Shown here in pieces: positions 43,141-53,913 of a stretch of 64,000 nt of DNA; the first letter of the stretch is position 1, and each line of letters starts with the position of its first letter. The notes beneath the pieces are model-generated. The model was not told the origin of the DNA. It ran no database searches and was given only the letters and a program-made list of their open reading frames with translations. The stretch is from positions 62,001 to 126,000 of the forward strand of contig OY725490.1 of assembly GCA_963281255.1 (NCBI GenBank), in the 5' to 3' direction. A program made the translations under genes and the position numbers. The DNA is from Aphrocallistes beatrix. Lineage: Eukaryota; Porifera; Hexactinellida; Sceptrulophora; Aphrocallistidae.

Positions 43141-43385
43141 AGTGGTGGAGTGGTGGAATGGTGGAATGGTGGAGTGGTGGAGTGGCGGAGTGGTGGAGTG
43201 GAGGAGTGGTGGAGTGGTGGAGTGGTGGAGTGGTGGAGTAGTGGAGTGGTGGAGTGGTGGAGTAGTGGAGTGGTGGAGTGGTGGAGTGGTGGAGTGGTGG
43301 AGTGGTGGAGTGGTGGAGTGGTGGAGTGGTGGAGTGGTGGAGTGGTGGAGTGGTGGAGTGGTGGAGTGGTGGAGTGGTGGGAGAG
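43141..43385. repeat. GGTGGAGTG minisatellite, about 27 copies
   Basis: A 9-bp unit with few variants (ggtggaatg, ggcggagtg, agtggagtg). Because 9 is a multiple of 3 it stays open in several frames on both strands, giving long but meaningless Gly/Val/Trp or His/Thr/Pro frames (43111-43645). Confidence 0.95.
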
Positions 43386-44031
43386 TTGACAAAGGCGTTT
43401 CTGGGATATGCACAGGTATCGATGTACTAAGTTGGTTTAGTTTCTGTGTTTGTGAGAGGTTTGGCTTGAATTCGAGAATTGTGGATAAAGAAGTTTGGTT
43501 GTGGAGGTTCAAAGTGCGCGCATCTATGCTGCCTTTGTGTGTGTTCTCGTTGATCTGTGAAGTGTTCTTTACTGTTATATTTGGTTGCCATATTTGGTCA
43601 GATTCTGAAGTAACCAATTTTTCGAAGAAAGAATTACAGATATAGAACTAATATAGAACTAATGGAGAGAGAAATACCTACAAAACTATGAGCAGAGTTT
43701 CATCTCAAAACATTCAACTCGCGAGGAAAACAATTAAGAGTTTAAAGTAAATGAAATTGATGTTCTCCTAATAGCACCCAATCTCAAATTATACTTTGAA
43801 GTCTTAAGTTAACAGTTTTTTGTTGCACCTCCTATTATACCAAATGTATATTTCAACTAAGATTCTACACTAGCTTCACTTCCTAACTGTAAGAGGGTGT
43901 GATGATTTCCTGCACCACAAGGGATAGCTCTGATTAACAGCTCTGAACTAGTTTTATCTTATGGTACTTACCGATTACAGATATTTTCTTATTAGTGACT
44001 ATTCATTCATTCTATCGAATATACTATTACA

Positions 44032-44816
44032 CAATCGCGCTGCGCGGCTTGTGGACACTTCGTGTCCGCAAAGTCGCCTTGCGGGCGCCTGGAGTTACTC
44101 AATCTAAACTATTTTTGGATTTTTTTCCTTTATATATATATTGTAAACAAAGGTCAACGAATAACTTTGCATATGGATCCGAAAATATGATATTCGAAAT
44201 CTACACTCCTGAAAACCCTATGTCAACCGTTGAAAGCAAGTTTCTAGCATATTTTTGTCATTTGTTTACTTTATGTATCTATTGTAAACAAAAGTAAACA
44301 AATAATTTATCATATCGATCTGAAAATATGATATTCGAAATCTACACCCCTAAAAACCCCTTGTCAACCGTTGGAAGCTAGTCTCTAGCATATTTTTCAA
44401 AATTCGTCAAATCGTGTGATAATATGTATATAAAGGTGTGAAAATATAGAAATAACCTTTTTAACTGCTATACACTATAATATATAATTGAGACATTCAT
44501 AAAACTTATTGCTTTGAAGTATTAATTACAATTACAGCCTACAATATTGTCGTATAATGATTTCTATTGTGATAGTGAAGCCGTACATAGTATTGTATAG
44601 AAAAGGTGTTAAAAATTGTTTTCCATTTTTTTTGCAGAGATATGAAAATTTCGCTTAGATCTTAGAATTTAATCGTAGATTCATCATTTGACACCTACAT
44701 GCCAATTTTCACATCTCTACGACTTGCCAATTCTTCAATCAATTCGGACAAACAAACAAACAAACCAACAAACAAACAAACAAAACAAAAAAATCCTAGC
44801 ATTTTAATATATAAGA
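44032..44816 (-). mobile_element. Helitron-like element, 785 bp, with empty site at 48700
   Basis: On minus it starts TCTTATATATTAAAATGC and ends gcgcagcgcgattg, a shortened hairpin. The duplicate block shows the empty site attaca then ttatctgttat near 48694; here the element lies between that A and T. No coding sequence. Confidence 0.85.
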
Positions 44817-44924
44817 TTATCCGTTATTTAAGGATTGATCACTGAATACTACAATGGATGAGGAGAATCAAACACTTGTTTACTCAATGGAACAATACAC
44901 TAGGAATATCTTATTTCAAAGTAT

Positions 44925-45108
44925 CATCTAGGAGCGTGAGACGCTCGTTTAGGCTCATGAGTTTAATCCTCAAAGTGTTTAGAAGAGTGAAAATCCAGAA
45001 CTGTACCCAATTAACTCCAAATTAGAACATTATTTATCAATTTAGGCGAATGAAAATTTGGGGGTTTGAAATTAGGAGCGTATCTGGTGAGGTGTGTATA
45101 ATACCTTG
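44925..45108 (+). repeat. AGGAGCG dispersed repeat
   Basis: From ctaggagcgtgagacgctc to ggagcgtatctggtgagg and gtgtataataccttg. Its end is the insertion point of the Helitron-like sequence that follows. Duplicated at 48805-48990. Confidence 0.65.
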
Positions 45109-45560
45109 TCTAATATATTCAAACGCACTGTTTTTTGTGCGAATTCACTGAGGAACTGAGAGGTGCTAGAAACATGAAATTTGGCACACAAATAAGTAAT
45201 AATGAAACTAGAAGGAAGTTCGAAGACTGCAGAACACTAGCGTTAGCGGAGTGGAATGCAGAGAGACAGCCGCGTAGAGAGAGAGCGACAGAGTGGAGAT
45301 GTAGGAGAGAGAGAATGGCAGACGCTGCAAGGACACGATGTGTATGAGGTGTGAACAGGATCCCCACAGGAAAGAGAAGCTGCCCAGGGTGCAGATGGAA
45401 CCGAGGGTGAAGAGAAGAGCGAACAGCTGCACTTTCAGGGCAATAGGTGGCAGGAGCAGCCCTGACAACACGAAGAATGTGACACCTACCCCAACACACG
45501 AGGAAACAGAACAGCCGCTCTTTCCTGGACAGAGTCGGCAGCAGAGTGGACTATGGTTCA
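45109..45560 (+). mobile_element. Helitron-like fragment with Arg-rich frame
   Basis: Starts TCTAATATATTCAAACGC directly after the AGGAGCG repeat. A plus-strand frame (45135-45347) reads WNAERQPRRERATEWR and then ERMADAARTRC. This is weakly reminiscent of Arg-rich regions in Helitron-encoded proteins, but I cannot confirm homology. The 3' end is not identified; a GTGACCCAT minisatellite follows. Confidence 0.5.
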
Positions 45561-45564
45561 CTTA

Positions 45565-45768
45565 CAGTGACCCATGACCCATCTGACCCATTGCATGCGT
45601 GACCCATGACCCAGTGACCCAGTACGTGACCCATGACCCATCGATTTATGCGTCCAATGTGACCCATGACCCTGTAATCCAGTGACCCAGTGACCAAACT
45701 GACCTAGCGATTTATGTGACCCAAGTGACCCATGACCCATGACCCATGACCCAGTGACCCATGGTCCA
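45565..45768. repeat. GTGACCCAT minisatellite
   Basis: Irregular array of gtgacccatgaccca units, absent from the matching position in the duplicate copy (about 49290). It encodes nothing; the minus-strand frame Met-Gly-His-Gly is an artefact. Confidence 0.9.
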
Positions 45769-46911
45769 CTCTGGTCTGCAGAAATCAGACTCTACCTTCT
45801 CCTCTCCTCCTCGCCACCAGACCCAGTTGGCTTGGAGTGGCGGCCTCCACGTCTCCACACGAGAGAGATCTTGTCAGCGAGGGACTTCTTGCAGAACAAA
45901 TTCCCCATAGACTCAATCGCTAATTGCGCTTCAGAAAGATTGACACTCTCTGTAACTTCAAAGAAAAAATCAACCGATCAATTAGCTTGGAAGTAATTGT
46001 TCAATAACTCGAAATTCAGGATGCAGTGGAAGTTGTTCTTAACAACTCTATTATTAGCAATATCGTCCTATTAGCGACCAATATTCAGGTGCCAGGCGAA
46101 GATTTTGTGTTAATTCTGTTCCTTTATTATCAACTTCGCTTATTAACAAACATTTCATGAGCAAAACTCGAGTTGGTAACAAGCGAATTCCACAGTAGTT
46201 AGGCCTAGTCTCAGATGATAGTCAATGGATAATTCAAATATAACAATTTAGAATTTCAAATCCAATTTATAAATGAGACAGTCTCGTCATAACTGAACAG
46301 TGGAATCTCAATGCAGTAGGAAGATATCTCCATCCTTGAGAATGTAAGGATGAGATATGTATTCAGAGAGTTGCTTATGTAATAATAAGTAAGCACCTCA
46401 ACACTATTAATCTCACCATTCTAGTCTCATACAGGATTCTTTGGATATTGCATGCGGGAATAATTAAGTGCACAAACCAGAGTTGCCTTGGAATGGTCAT
46501 CTGTGGGTATTTCCATATATAGTTTCTGTATTATTTTAAAATTTGAGTCAACCTTCGAGTGGACACATTCTACTCATTATATCACACCACTAATAGAACT
46601 AACAATACCCTTACTACTCAAGCTCAAAAGTTTCAAATATACTACAAAAATGAATTTAATGGAACATGCTAGTACAACACAAATATAGGATTAGAGTTAA
46701 TACGTCGCATTAATGGCATGAATTAATGGAATCAAGCAAATAGTCGAATAGATAAAATATAGCAATAGGTAAACATATTGAAAATAAAAACAAAGAGAAA
46801 GAAGTGAAATAGAAAAGATGCAAATTAATAAGAATTGTTAAGCAATGACTGAGGGAATAATGTTAGAAGAAAAAGCAAGAGTTTATTCAAGAGAAGGAAG
46901 AACTCAGAAAA
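45769..46911. other. Spacer between NHL copies 2 and 3
   Basis: Mostly the shared NHL 3' flank (from about 46150), which contains a conserved plus-strand open tail (FKYTTKMNLMEHASTTQI) also found at 37871, 41466, 41894 and 50160. No other feature. Confidence 0.6.
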
Positions 46912-46935
46912 TGAGGAGAGACTCGTCACAACAGA

Positions 46936-47808
46936 CTAAGATTCTCCCTTTTGAATCCAGTGTGACTCCATTAGGACTAGATATACACTATCAGTAATTG
47001 TACACATTAATTCCCCTTGTTGATTGAAAATAAGAATAGCATCTTGATCGTAATCAGAAAGAATAAAGTGACCAAATCCATCTATGCAGAATGCATGAGG
47101 ACATTTCAAGTGTTTGGAAATAGAACTGATAACAGTGTTGTGTGTTTGAATCAGGTCATAAGTGAAAGAGTATAAGAAACGGGATTTGCAGCTAAGCACA
47201 TAAATAAGCTCGTTAGTTAGTTTGATTTCACAAGGTGTTTCCAGTATTCCTTGTCCGAACTGAGATTTGAACGGTAAATCTTTGCAAAACATTTGTATTC
47301 TATTATTACTAGAATCACACACATAGATGTCTCCATTCATTTCATTGATTGCGATTCCAGTTGGAAAAGGCGATTTGAATCCTCCGATTCCGAAGTGTGC
47401 GATGAGAGTTCCGTCTAAATCATGAACTGAAACATAATTTGAGTTTGCTAGACTGACAAACACTCTATTTTCTGAAATAACAATACAACGTGGGTAATTC
47501 AACTTATCTCCAAACTTGTATAAATACTCTCCATTGCTATCAAATACTTGAACTCTATTGTTGCACAGATCTGATACATAAAGATTTCCACTTTGATAAT
47601 CCACTGCTACTCCAAAAGGAAAGTTGAACATCCCTTCTTTACTACTCCGTTTCCCTCCTACCCTCACTACTGGAGTCATTCCACTCTTGTGAGCTAGTAC
47701 AGGCAGACTAGACACTCCAGCAGTAGACTCAGTAACCACGATTCTGCCTGGATCCTCTGCTCCAAACAAAGTCCTATCAGACTCTACACGTGTATCAGCA
47801 GCTGCCAT
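46936..47808 (-). CDS. NHL-repeat protein, copy 3, frameshifted last blade
   Basis: Reads normally through blade 5 (LIFNQQGELMCTITDSVY), then shifts to LVLMESHWIQKGES and stops, 290 residues in all. Copy 4 has tatactatc where this has tatacactatc, so a 2-bp insertion explains the change. The last strand pair that closes the propeller is lost, so it may be non-functional. Blade 1 loop is SDLCNNRVQ, blade 3 CDSSNNRIQ. Confidence 0.75.
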   Translation of the reverse strand: MAAADTRVESDRTLFGAEDPGRIVVTESTAGVSSLPVLAHKSGMTPVVRVGGKRSSKEGMFNFPFGVAVDYQSGNLYVSDLCNNRVQVFDSNGEYLYKFGDKLNYPRCIVISENRVFVSLANSNYVSVHDLDGTLIAHFGIGGFKSPFPTGIAINEMNGDIYVCDSSNNRIQMFCKDLPFKSQFGQGILETPCEIKLTNELIYVLSCKSRFLYSFTYDLIQTHNTVISSISKHLKCPHAFCIDGFGHFILSDYDQDAILIFNQQGELMCTITDSVYLVLMESHWIQKGES

Positions 47809-47834
47809 TGAATTAATCAAGCTAAGAGAATAGA

Positions 47835-47882
47835 ACTGGTGTGGTCAATTGATGCTACTTAAGAACTAACAATTATATACAC
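47835..47882 (-). promoter_or_regulatory. Conserved upstream block, NHL copy 3
   Basis: Contains gtcaattgatgctac and aagaactaacaattatat at the same distance from the start as in copy 2. Confidence 0.4.
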
Positions 47883-48804
47883 TACAAGCGCCCTTAGCTT
47901 GCTTGTGCTGCGCTACCGGTTCGGAGATGTTGGTGAAATCAGTTAGGAACAGCCTTCGTGCTTGAAATTATTAATGGCCTCAACTGGTTTCACCAATATC
48001 TCCGAATCGGTAGATTTTTGTCAATCAAATGTATTATTGGCTGAAATAAAGCGTTTCTGGGATATGCACAGGTATCGATGTACTAAGTTGGTTTAGTTTC
48101 TGTGTTTGTGAGAGGTTTGGCTTGAATTCGAGAATTGTGGATAAAGAAGTTTGGTTGTGGAGGTTCAAAGTGCGCGTATCTATGCTGCCTTTGTGTGTGT
48201 TCTCGTTGATCTGTGAAGTGTTCTTTACTGTTATATTTGGTTGCCATATTTGGTCAGATTCTGAAGTAACCAATTTTTCGAAGAAAAAATTACAGATATA
48301 GAACTAATATAGAACTAATGGAGAGAGAAATAACTACAAAACTATGAGCAGAGTTTCATCAAAACATTTAACTCGCGAGCAAAACAATTAAGAGTTTAAA
48401 GTAAAATGAAATTGATGTTCTCCTAATAGCACCCACTCTCAAATTAGACTTTGAAGTATTAAGTTAACAGTTTTTTGTTGCACCTCCTATTATACCAAAT
48501 GTATACTTCAACTAAGATTCTGCACTAGCTTCACTTCCTAACTGTAAGAGTGTGTGAGGATGTGGGAGGATTTCCTGCACCACAAGGGATAGCTCTGATT
48601 AACAGCTCTGAACTAGTTTTATTTTATGGTACTTACCGATTACAGATATTTTCTTATTAGTGACTATTCATTCATTCTATTGAATATAATATTACATTAT
48701 CTGTTATCTAAGGATTGATCACTGACTACTACAATGGATGAGGAGATTCAAACACTTGTTTAGTCAATGGAATAATACACTAGGAATATCTTATTTCAAA
48801 GTAT

Positions 48805-48990
48805 CATCTAGGAGCGTGAGACGCTCGTTTAGGCTGATGAGTTTAAGCCTCAAAGTGTTTAGAAGAGTGAAAATCCAGAACTGTACCCAATTAACCCCAA
48901 ATTAGAACATTATTTATCAATTTAGGCGAATGAAAATTTGGGAGTTTGAACTTAGGAGCGTATCTGGTGAGTAGTGTATAATACCTTGTC
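48805..48990 (+). repeat. AGGAGCG dispersed repeat
   Basis: Duplicate of 44925-45108, followed by a Helitron-like start (tctaatatattcaaacgc) that here is internally deleted. Confidence 0.65.
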
Positions 48991-48994
48991 TAAT

Positions 48995-49300
48995 ATATTC
49001 AAACGCACTGTTTTTTGTATGCAGAGAGACAGCCGCGTAGAGAGTGAGCGACAGAGTGGAGATGTAGGAGAGAGAATGACAGACGCTGCAAGGACACAAT
49101 GTGTCCGAGGTGTGAACAGGGTCCCCACAGGAAAGAGAAGCAGTCCAGGGTGCAGATGGAACCCAGTGTGAAGAGAAGAGCGAACAGCTGCGCTTTCAGG
49201 ACAATAAGTGGCAGGAGCAGCCCTGACAACACGAACAATGTGACACCTACCCAGACACACGAGGAAACAGAACAGCCGCTCTTTCCTATCCAGAGTAGGC
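48995..49300 (+). mobile_element. Deleted Helitron-like fragment with Arg-rich frame
   Basis: Retains the gcagagagacagccgcg and ggcaggagcagccctgac parts of 45109-45560 but lacks about 200 bp after the first 30 bp. Confidence 0.45.
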
Positions 49301-50442
49301 TGCCAATCAGACTCCTCCTTCTCCTCTCCTCCCTGCCACCAGACCCAGTTGGCGGCAGGAGTTGTCTCAGGAGTGGCGGCCTCCTCGTCTCTACGCGAGA
49401 GAGATCTTGTCCGCGAGGGACTCCTTGGAGAACAAATTCCCGATCGACTCCATCGCTAATTCTGCTTCAGAAAGATTGACACTCTCTGTAACTTCAAAGA
49501 AAAAATCAACCAATCAATTAGCTTGGAAGTAAATTGTTCAAGAACTCGAAATTCAGGATGCAGTGGAAGTTGTTCTTAACAACTCTATTATTAGCAATAT
49601 CGTCCTATTAGCGACCATTATTCAGGTGCCAGGCGAAGATTTTGTGTTAATTCTGTTCCTATATTATCAACTCTTCGCTTATTAACAAAAATTTCATGAG
49701 CAAAACTCGAGTTGGTAACAAGCGAATTCCACAGTAGTTAGGCCTAGTCTCAGATGATAGTCAATGGATAATTCAAATATGACAATTTAGAATTTCAACT
49801 CCAATTTATAATTGAGACAGTCTAGTCATAACTGAACAGTGGAATCTCAATGCAGTAGGAAGATATCTCCATCCTTGAGAATGTAAGGCTGAGATATGTA
49901 TTCAGAGAGTTGCTTGTGTAATAATAAGTCAACACCTTAACACTATTAATCTCACCATTCTAGTCTCATACAGGATTCATTGGATATTACATGCGGGAAT
50001 AAGGGCGCACAAACCAGAGTTTCCTTGGGAATGGTCATCTGTGGGTATTTCCATATTGAGTTTCTGTATTTCTTTAAAAATTTGAGTCAACCTTGGAGTG
50101 GACTCATTCTATTCATTCTACCGCACTACTATAGAACTAACAAGATATCCACACTACCCAAGCTCAAAAGTTTCAAATATACTACAAAAATGAATTTAAT
50201 GGAACATGCTAATACAACACAAATATAGGATTAGAGTTAATACGTCGCATTAATGGCATGAATTAATGGAATCAAGCAAATAGTCGAATAGATTAAATAT
50301 AGCAATAGATAAACATATTGAAAATAAAACAAAGAGAAAGAAATGAAATAGAAAAGATGCAAATTAATAAAAAATGTTAAGCAATAACTGAGGGAATAAT
50401 GTTAGAAGAAAAAGCAAGAGTTTATTCAAGAAAAGGAAGAAC
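49301..50442. other. Spacer between NHL copies 3 and 4
   Basis: Continuation of the duplicated block and the shared NHL 3' flank with the conserved plus-strand open tail. No independent gene. Confidence 0.6.
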
Positions 50443-51357
50443 TCAGAAAATGAGGAGAGACTTGTCGCTACAGACTAAGAGTCTCCCTTTTGAATCCAGT
50501 GTGACTCCATTAGGACTAGATATACTATCAGTAATTGTGTGCACCAATTCACCTTGTTGAATGAAAATAAGAATAGCATTTTGATTGTATTCCGATATAA
50601 TAAAGTGACCAGATCTATCTATGCAGAATGCGCTAGGACCTTTCAAGTGTTTGGAAATAGAACTGATTGCAGTGTTGTGTGTTTGAGTGAAGTCATAAGT
50701 GAAAGAGTATAGGAAAGGTTCATCGCAGCAAAGCACATAAATAAACTCGTTTGTTAGTTTGATGTCATAAGGTGTTTTCTGTACGTGTATTCCTTGTACG
50801 AACTGAGATTTAAACGGTAACTCTGAGAATATTTGTATTCTATTATTACTATCAAAATCGCACACATAGATGTCTCCATTCAGTTTACTGACTGCGATTC
50901 CAGTTGGGCCTTCCAACAGGGATTCCCCAATACTTCCGAACTGTGTGATAAGAGTTCCGTTTAAATCATGAACTGACACACAATCAGAGTTATACTGACT
51001 AATAAACACTCTATTTTCTGAAATACCAACAGAACGAGGACTATTCATCTTATCTTTAAACATGTACAAATACCTTCCATTGCTATCAAACACTTGGAGT
51101 CTGTTGTTATCAATATCTGACACATAAATGTTTCCAGTTTGATAGTCTACTGCTACTCCATAAGGATAGTAGAACATTCCTTCTTCACTACTCTGTTTCC
51201 CTCCTACCCTCACTACAGGAGTCATTCCACTCTTGTGAGATAGTACAGGCAGAGTAGACACTCCAGCAGTTGACTCTGTAACCACGATTCTTTCTGGATC
51301 CTCAGTTAGAACAAACACAGTCCTATCAGACTCTAAACCGGAATCAGCAGTTGCCAT
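50443..51357 (-). CDS. NHL-repeat beta-propeller protein, copy 4
   Basis: 304 residues, intact. Blade 1 loop SDIDNNRLQ; blade 3 CDFDSNNRIQIF has one extra residue and a shortened following strand (FSELPFKS). A two-residue insertion is present in GIHVQKTPYD. Closest to copy 7 in its 5' flank. Starts at the first Met, MATADSG. Confidence 0.85.
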   Translation of the reverse strand: MATADSGLESDRTVFVLTEDPERIVVTESTAGVSTLPVLSHKSGMTPVVRVGGKQSSEEGMFYYPYGVAVDYQTGNIYVSDIDNNRLQVFDSNGRYLYMFKDKMNSPRSVGISENRVFISQYNSDCVSVHDLNGTLITQFGSIGESLLEGPTGIAVSKLNGDIYVCDFDSNNRIQIFSELPFKSQFVQGIHVQKTPYDIKLTNEFIYVLCCDEPFLYSFTYDFTQTHNTAISSISKHLKGPSAFCIDRSGHFIISEYNQNAILIFIQQGELVHTITDSISSPNGVTLDSKGRLLVCSDKSLLIF

Positions 51358-52862
51358 TATTGAATCAAGCTAAGAGAATAGAACAAATGGAAATATAAAC
51401 ACTTTTTTAATTATCATCAAAACATACATTATAATTAATTAGACTATTTTATACCAGTCAAATGTATTCTATGTACGTTGTAGTATATTTGAATAAAATA
51501 TTGGATACTTGCCCCTCTGACCCGCGTGCTTATAGTTAGTATAGTTAGTCATTCTGGCCTTGGTATAGATTACATACTCTAGCATATGTCTACTAAGCCT
51601 ATAATGTGTGGTGGAGTAAATTGATTCTACTAAAGAACTAGCAATTACATATAAGCAAATATAGAAGTGTGATATATCTAAACATAGCCCGTGTATAATG
51701 TTCTACCAACCAGAGCTAGTGAATTGAGCATTCGTGAAAATGAGGATAGCGATCTTTAGCTGATATTATTATGGCCAGGAGTCGCTGGAATAAGACCTAA
51801 TTCGAAATAGGAATAAAACTTAAAAAGTGCTAAAGTAGGATTAAGACCTAAAATGCCACAGAGTATCCCTCTTACCAATAAAAATGCCACTTTCACACTC
51901 AATTAAACACTATTTCAAACCAAAAATCCTCACTTTGTCTCTCCCTCCAATTTTAGGTCTTATTCCTACTTCGAATTTAGGTCTTATTCTGATTCCTTGT
52001 GGCCAGCAATCCAATATTAGGATCTGCAATCTTATCAATAACTAATCCCAATTCTTGAATATCTCTCCAATCGTTCTTCGCCTCAATTTTTCTCGTAATT
52101 GAAATTCAAAATACTAATCGAACTTTGCTATCAGAATGCCTCGTAATAGTCTTGTAGTATCAGAATAAATACTAAAATTGGCACCAACATAGACAAATGG
52201 AAAATTTAATGAGGTGAGGAGATACAAATTTCAAAAATACCGATCGTGAAAAGGATTCAAAAATCAAAATATAATTAATTAACTTTAGATCTACTATGCC
52301 TATGATCTGTGGTATACTAAATTCATTCTGCAAAAAGAACCAGCAATTATACATAAGCACATGTATAACTGCTCATAGATAGTATAGAAAATGGCTACTA
52401 CATAGTATCTCAATACTAATTTAAGGATTTGGACTAGGAATGCAGTTGAAAATCTTTAAAACATTTGCAGCCTAACATCATTGAATAGACAGAATAGAGC
52501 TTAGGAATGTATTATTAGCATATATAAATTTAGATCTTATAAATTAAGGAAATGTTAGTTACTTAGTATCAAATTAATCTCAAAGCAACTTAGTATCTCA
52601 GGTTTAATGTCAGAATTAAGCTCTATCAACCTGGTAGAATCAGAAATTAATATACTGTTGGATTGAAAATATGTGAATCGAGATATGCAATGACAAATAA
52701 ATTTCTATAAAATGAGATTAAAGCAAATAACTAGAAATATAATAATAGTGAAACTAATAAAAAAGAAGAAAAGCATTATAATGATAAACAAAATCAAAGA
52801 GGATCCAATAATTGTGAGAAGGTTAGAAGAAATATATCAATTCAAAAATAATAAAAGCGGAA
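51358..52862. other. Upstream region of NHL copy 4
   Basis: The first 350 bp match the 5' flank of copy 7 (62389-63540 minus its Helitron). The block agtatagttagtcattctgg near 51538-51558 is the empty site for that Helitron. The rest is AT-rich with repeated stretches (ttctgcaaaaagaaccagcaattatac) and no gene. Confidence 0.65.
51605..51655 (-). promoter_or_regulatory. Conserved upstream block, NHL copy 4, displaced
   Basis: Contains gtaaattgattctac and aaagaactagcaattacat. It lies about 250 bp from the start codon instead of about 30 bp as in copies 2, 3, 5 and 6. Confidence 0.4.
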
Positions 52863-53065
52863 TCAGAAAATGAGAAGAGAGTTGTTGTAACGTAGTACAC
52901 ATAAAATTCTCCCTTTTGAATCCAGTGTGACTGCAAACGGTTGATATACACTATCAGTAATTGCGCGCACCAATTCACCTTGTTGATTGAAAATAAGAAA
53001 AGCATCTTGAAAGTAATCCGACATTATAAAGTGACCAGATCCATCTATACAGAATACAATAGGAC

Positions 53066-53913
53066 TGTTGTATGACGGTTTACTTACCATGACCATTTAC
53101 TTACCTCTATTACATGGACCAGGGATATATTCCACAGCCATGACGGTTTACTTACCTTCTTTGTTATGGCTTCACACTTTATACTTCCTATTACACAACT
53201 ACATTTTATTAGTATTCACATGTATTTCAGGAAATGAAGTGCATTCGGTAAAATATGCTGGAACAAGATATCGGATATTATCATAATGCTTTATTAATTT
53301 TGTTATATCGATTTACTATTGAATAATTTCTATATATTTTCCCCTAATATTATTAGAATGGATATTTTGGATTATAAAAACTTTTCTAAAATGCTTAGTG
53401 TTGACATATTCGTATCTAATCTCCACTCTCATCCCAGAAGAAAAGAATACCATTCAACGTGGTATAGATATTGTTCCGACTACCACAAGTACAGCAATCC
53501 AGCTCTTTATTTAGCTAACCACTCTGATTATCACTATGAGCCAGTGATCGACCTCATACATTGTCGATATTCTTCTTTTTACAATTCATATAGTTTTAGT
53601 GATGCAATTGTTATAGAATAATAGTTACTATTTAATCCATGTTTTAGATTATTTTAGACTTTTCATTATTTATATTTCAAATAAATCAAATGTATCCTGC
53701 TAACAGCAAATAATCCTTAATAATGTTTAACTCAGGGTTTAAGTAATTAATTGTTTCCGATGTGAATACTAATAAAATGTAGTTGTGTAATAGGAAGTAT
53801 AAAGTGTGAAGCCATAACAAAGAAGGTAAGTAAACCGTCATGGTTGGAATATATCCCTGGTCCATGTAATAGAGGTAAGTAAATGGTCATGGTAAGTAAA
53901 CCGTCATACAACA
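53066..53913. mobile_element. 848-bp transposon with 155-bp inverted repeats, Ginger-like ends
   Basis: Left arm 53066-53221 and right arm 53760-53913 are near-perfect complements (one 2-bp length difference). The ends are TGTTGTATGACGG and its complement. The flanking 4-mer GGAC occurs on both sides (53062-53065, 53914-53917), and intact NHL paralogues show the uninterrupted site (aggac then cttt). Within each arm the motif tttacttacc occurs three times. A 5'-TGTNR end and a 4-bp duplication are the marks of Ginger transposons; Academ and Sola also give 4 bp. It is too short for a transposase, so it would need one supplied elsewhere. Confidence 0.85.
53319..53621 (+). CDS. 100-residue open frame inside the transposon
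   Basis: Rich in Tyr, Ser and His (YHSTWYRYCSDYHKYS), with no transposase, zinc-finger or other motif I can name. It could start at the internal Met of MDILDY, and it ends in TAA TAG 18 bp before an AT-rich stretch. A short open run before it (VHSVKYAGTRYRILS, preceded by tatttcag) could be an upstream exon. Could be captured host sequence or chance. Confidence 0.3.
   Translation: MNNFYIFSPNIIRMDILDYKNFSKMLSVDIFVSNLHSHPRRKEYHSTWYRYCSDYHKYSNPALYLANHSDYHYEPVIDLIHCRYSSFYNSYSFSDAIVIE

Larger units (their letters stand above)
42958..45540. repeat. Segmental duplication, left copy
   Basis: Matches 47809-49290 with high similarity (for example gcgcccttagcttgcttgtg, ggcctcaactggtttca and tttggttgccatatttggtc in both). 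The differences are discrete: this copy has a GGTGGAGTG minisatellite and a 785-bp Helitron that the other lacks. It contains a fragment of Helitron 3' hairpin near 43033. Confidence 0.85.
47809..49290. repeat. Segmental duplication, right copy
   Basis: Counterpart of 42958-45540. It supplies the empty site for the Helitron at 44032-44816. At 47992-48050 it has sequence related to the gttggtgaaatcagtt block (ccaatatctccgaatcgg) where the other copy has the GGTGGAGTG array. Confidence 0.85.

Noticed and set aside
43111..43645. 92- and 167-residue Gly/Val/Trp frames and a His/Thr/Pro frame
   Set aside because: A 9-bp minisatellite stays open in several frames on both strands; no start context or domain.
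45558..45740. 60-residue Met/Gly/His frame
   Set aside because: Translation of the GTGACCCAT minisatellite.
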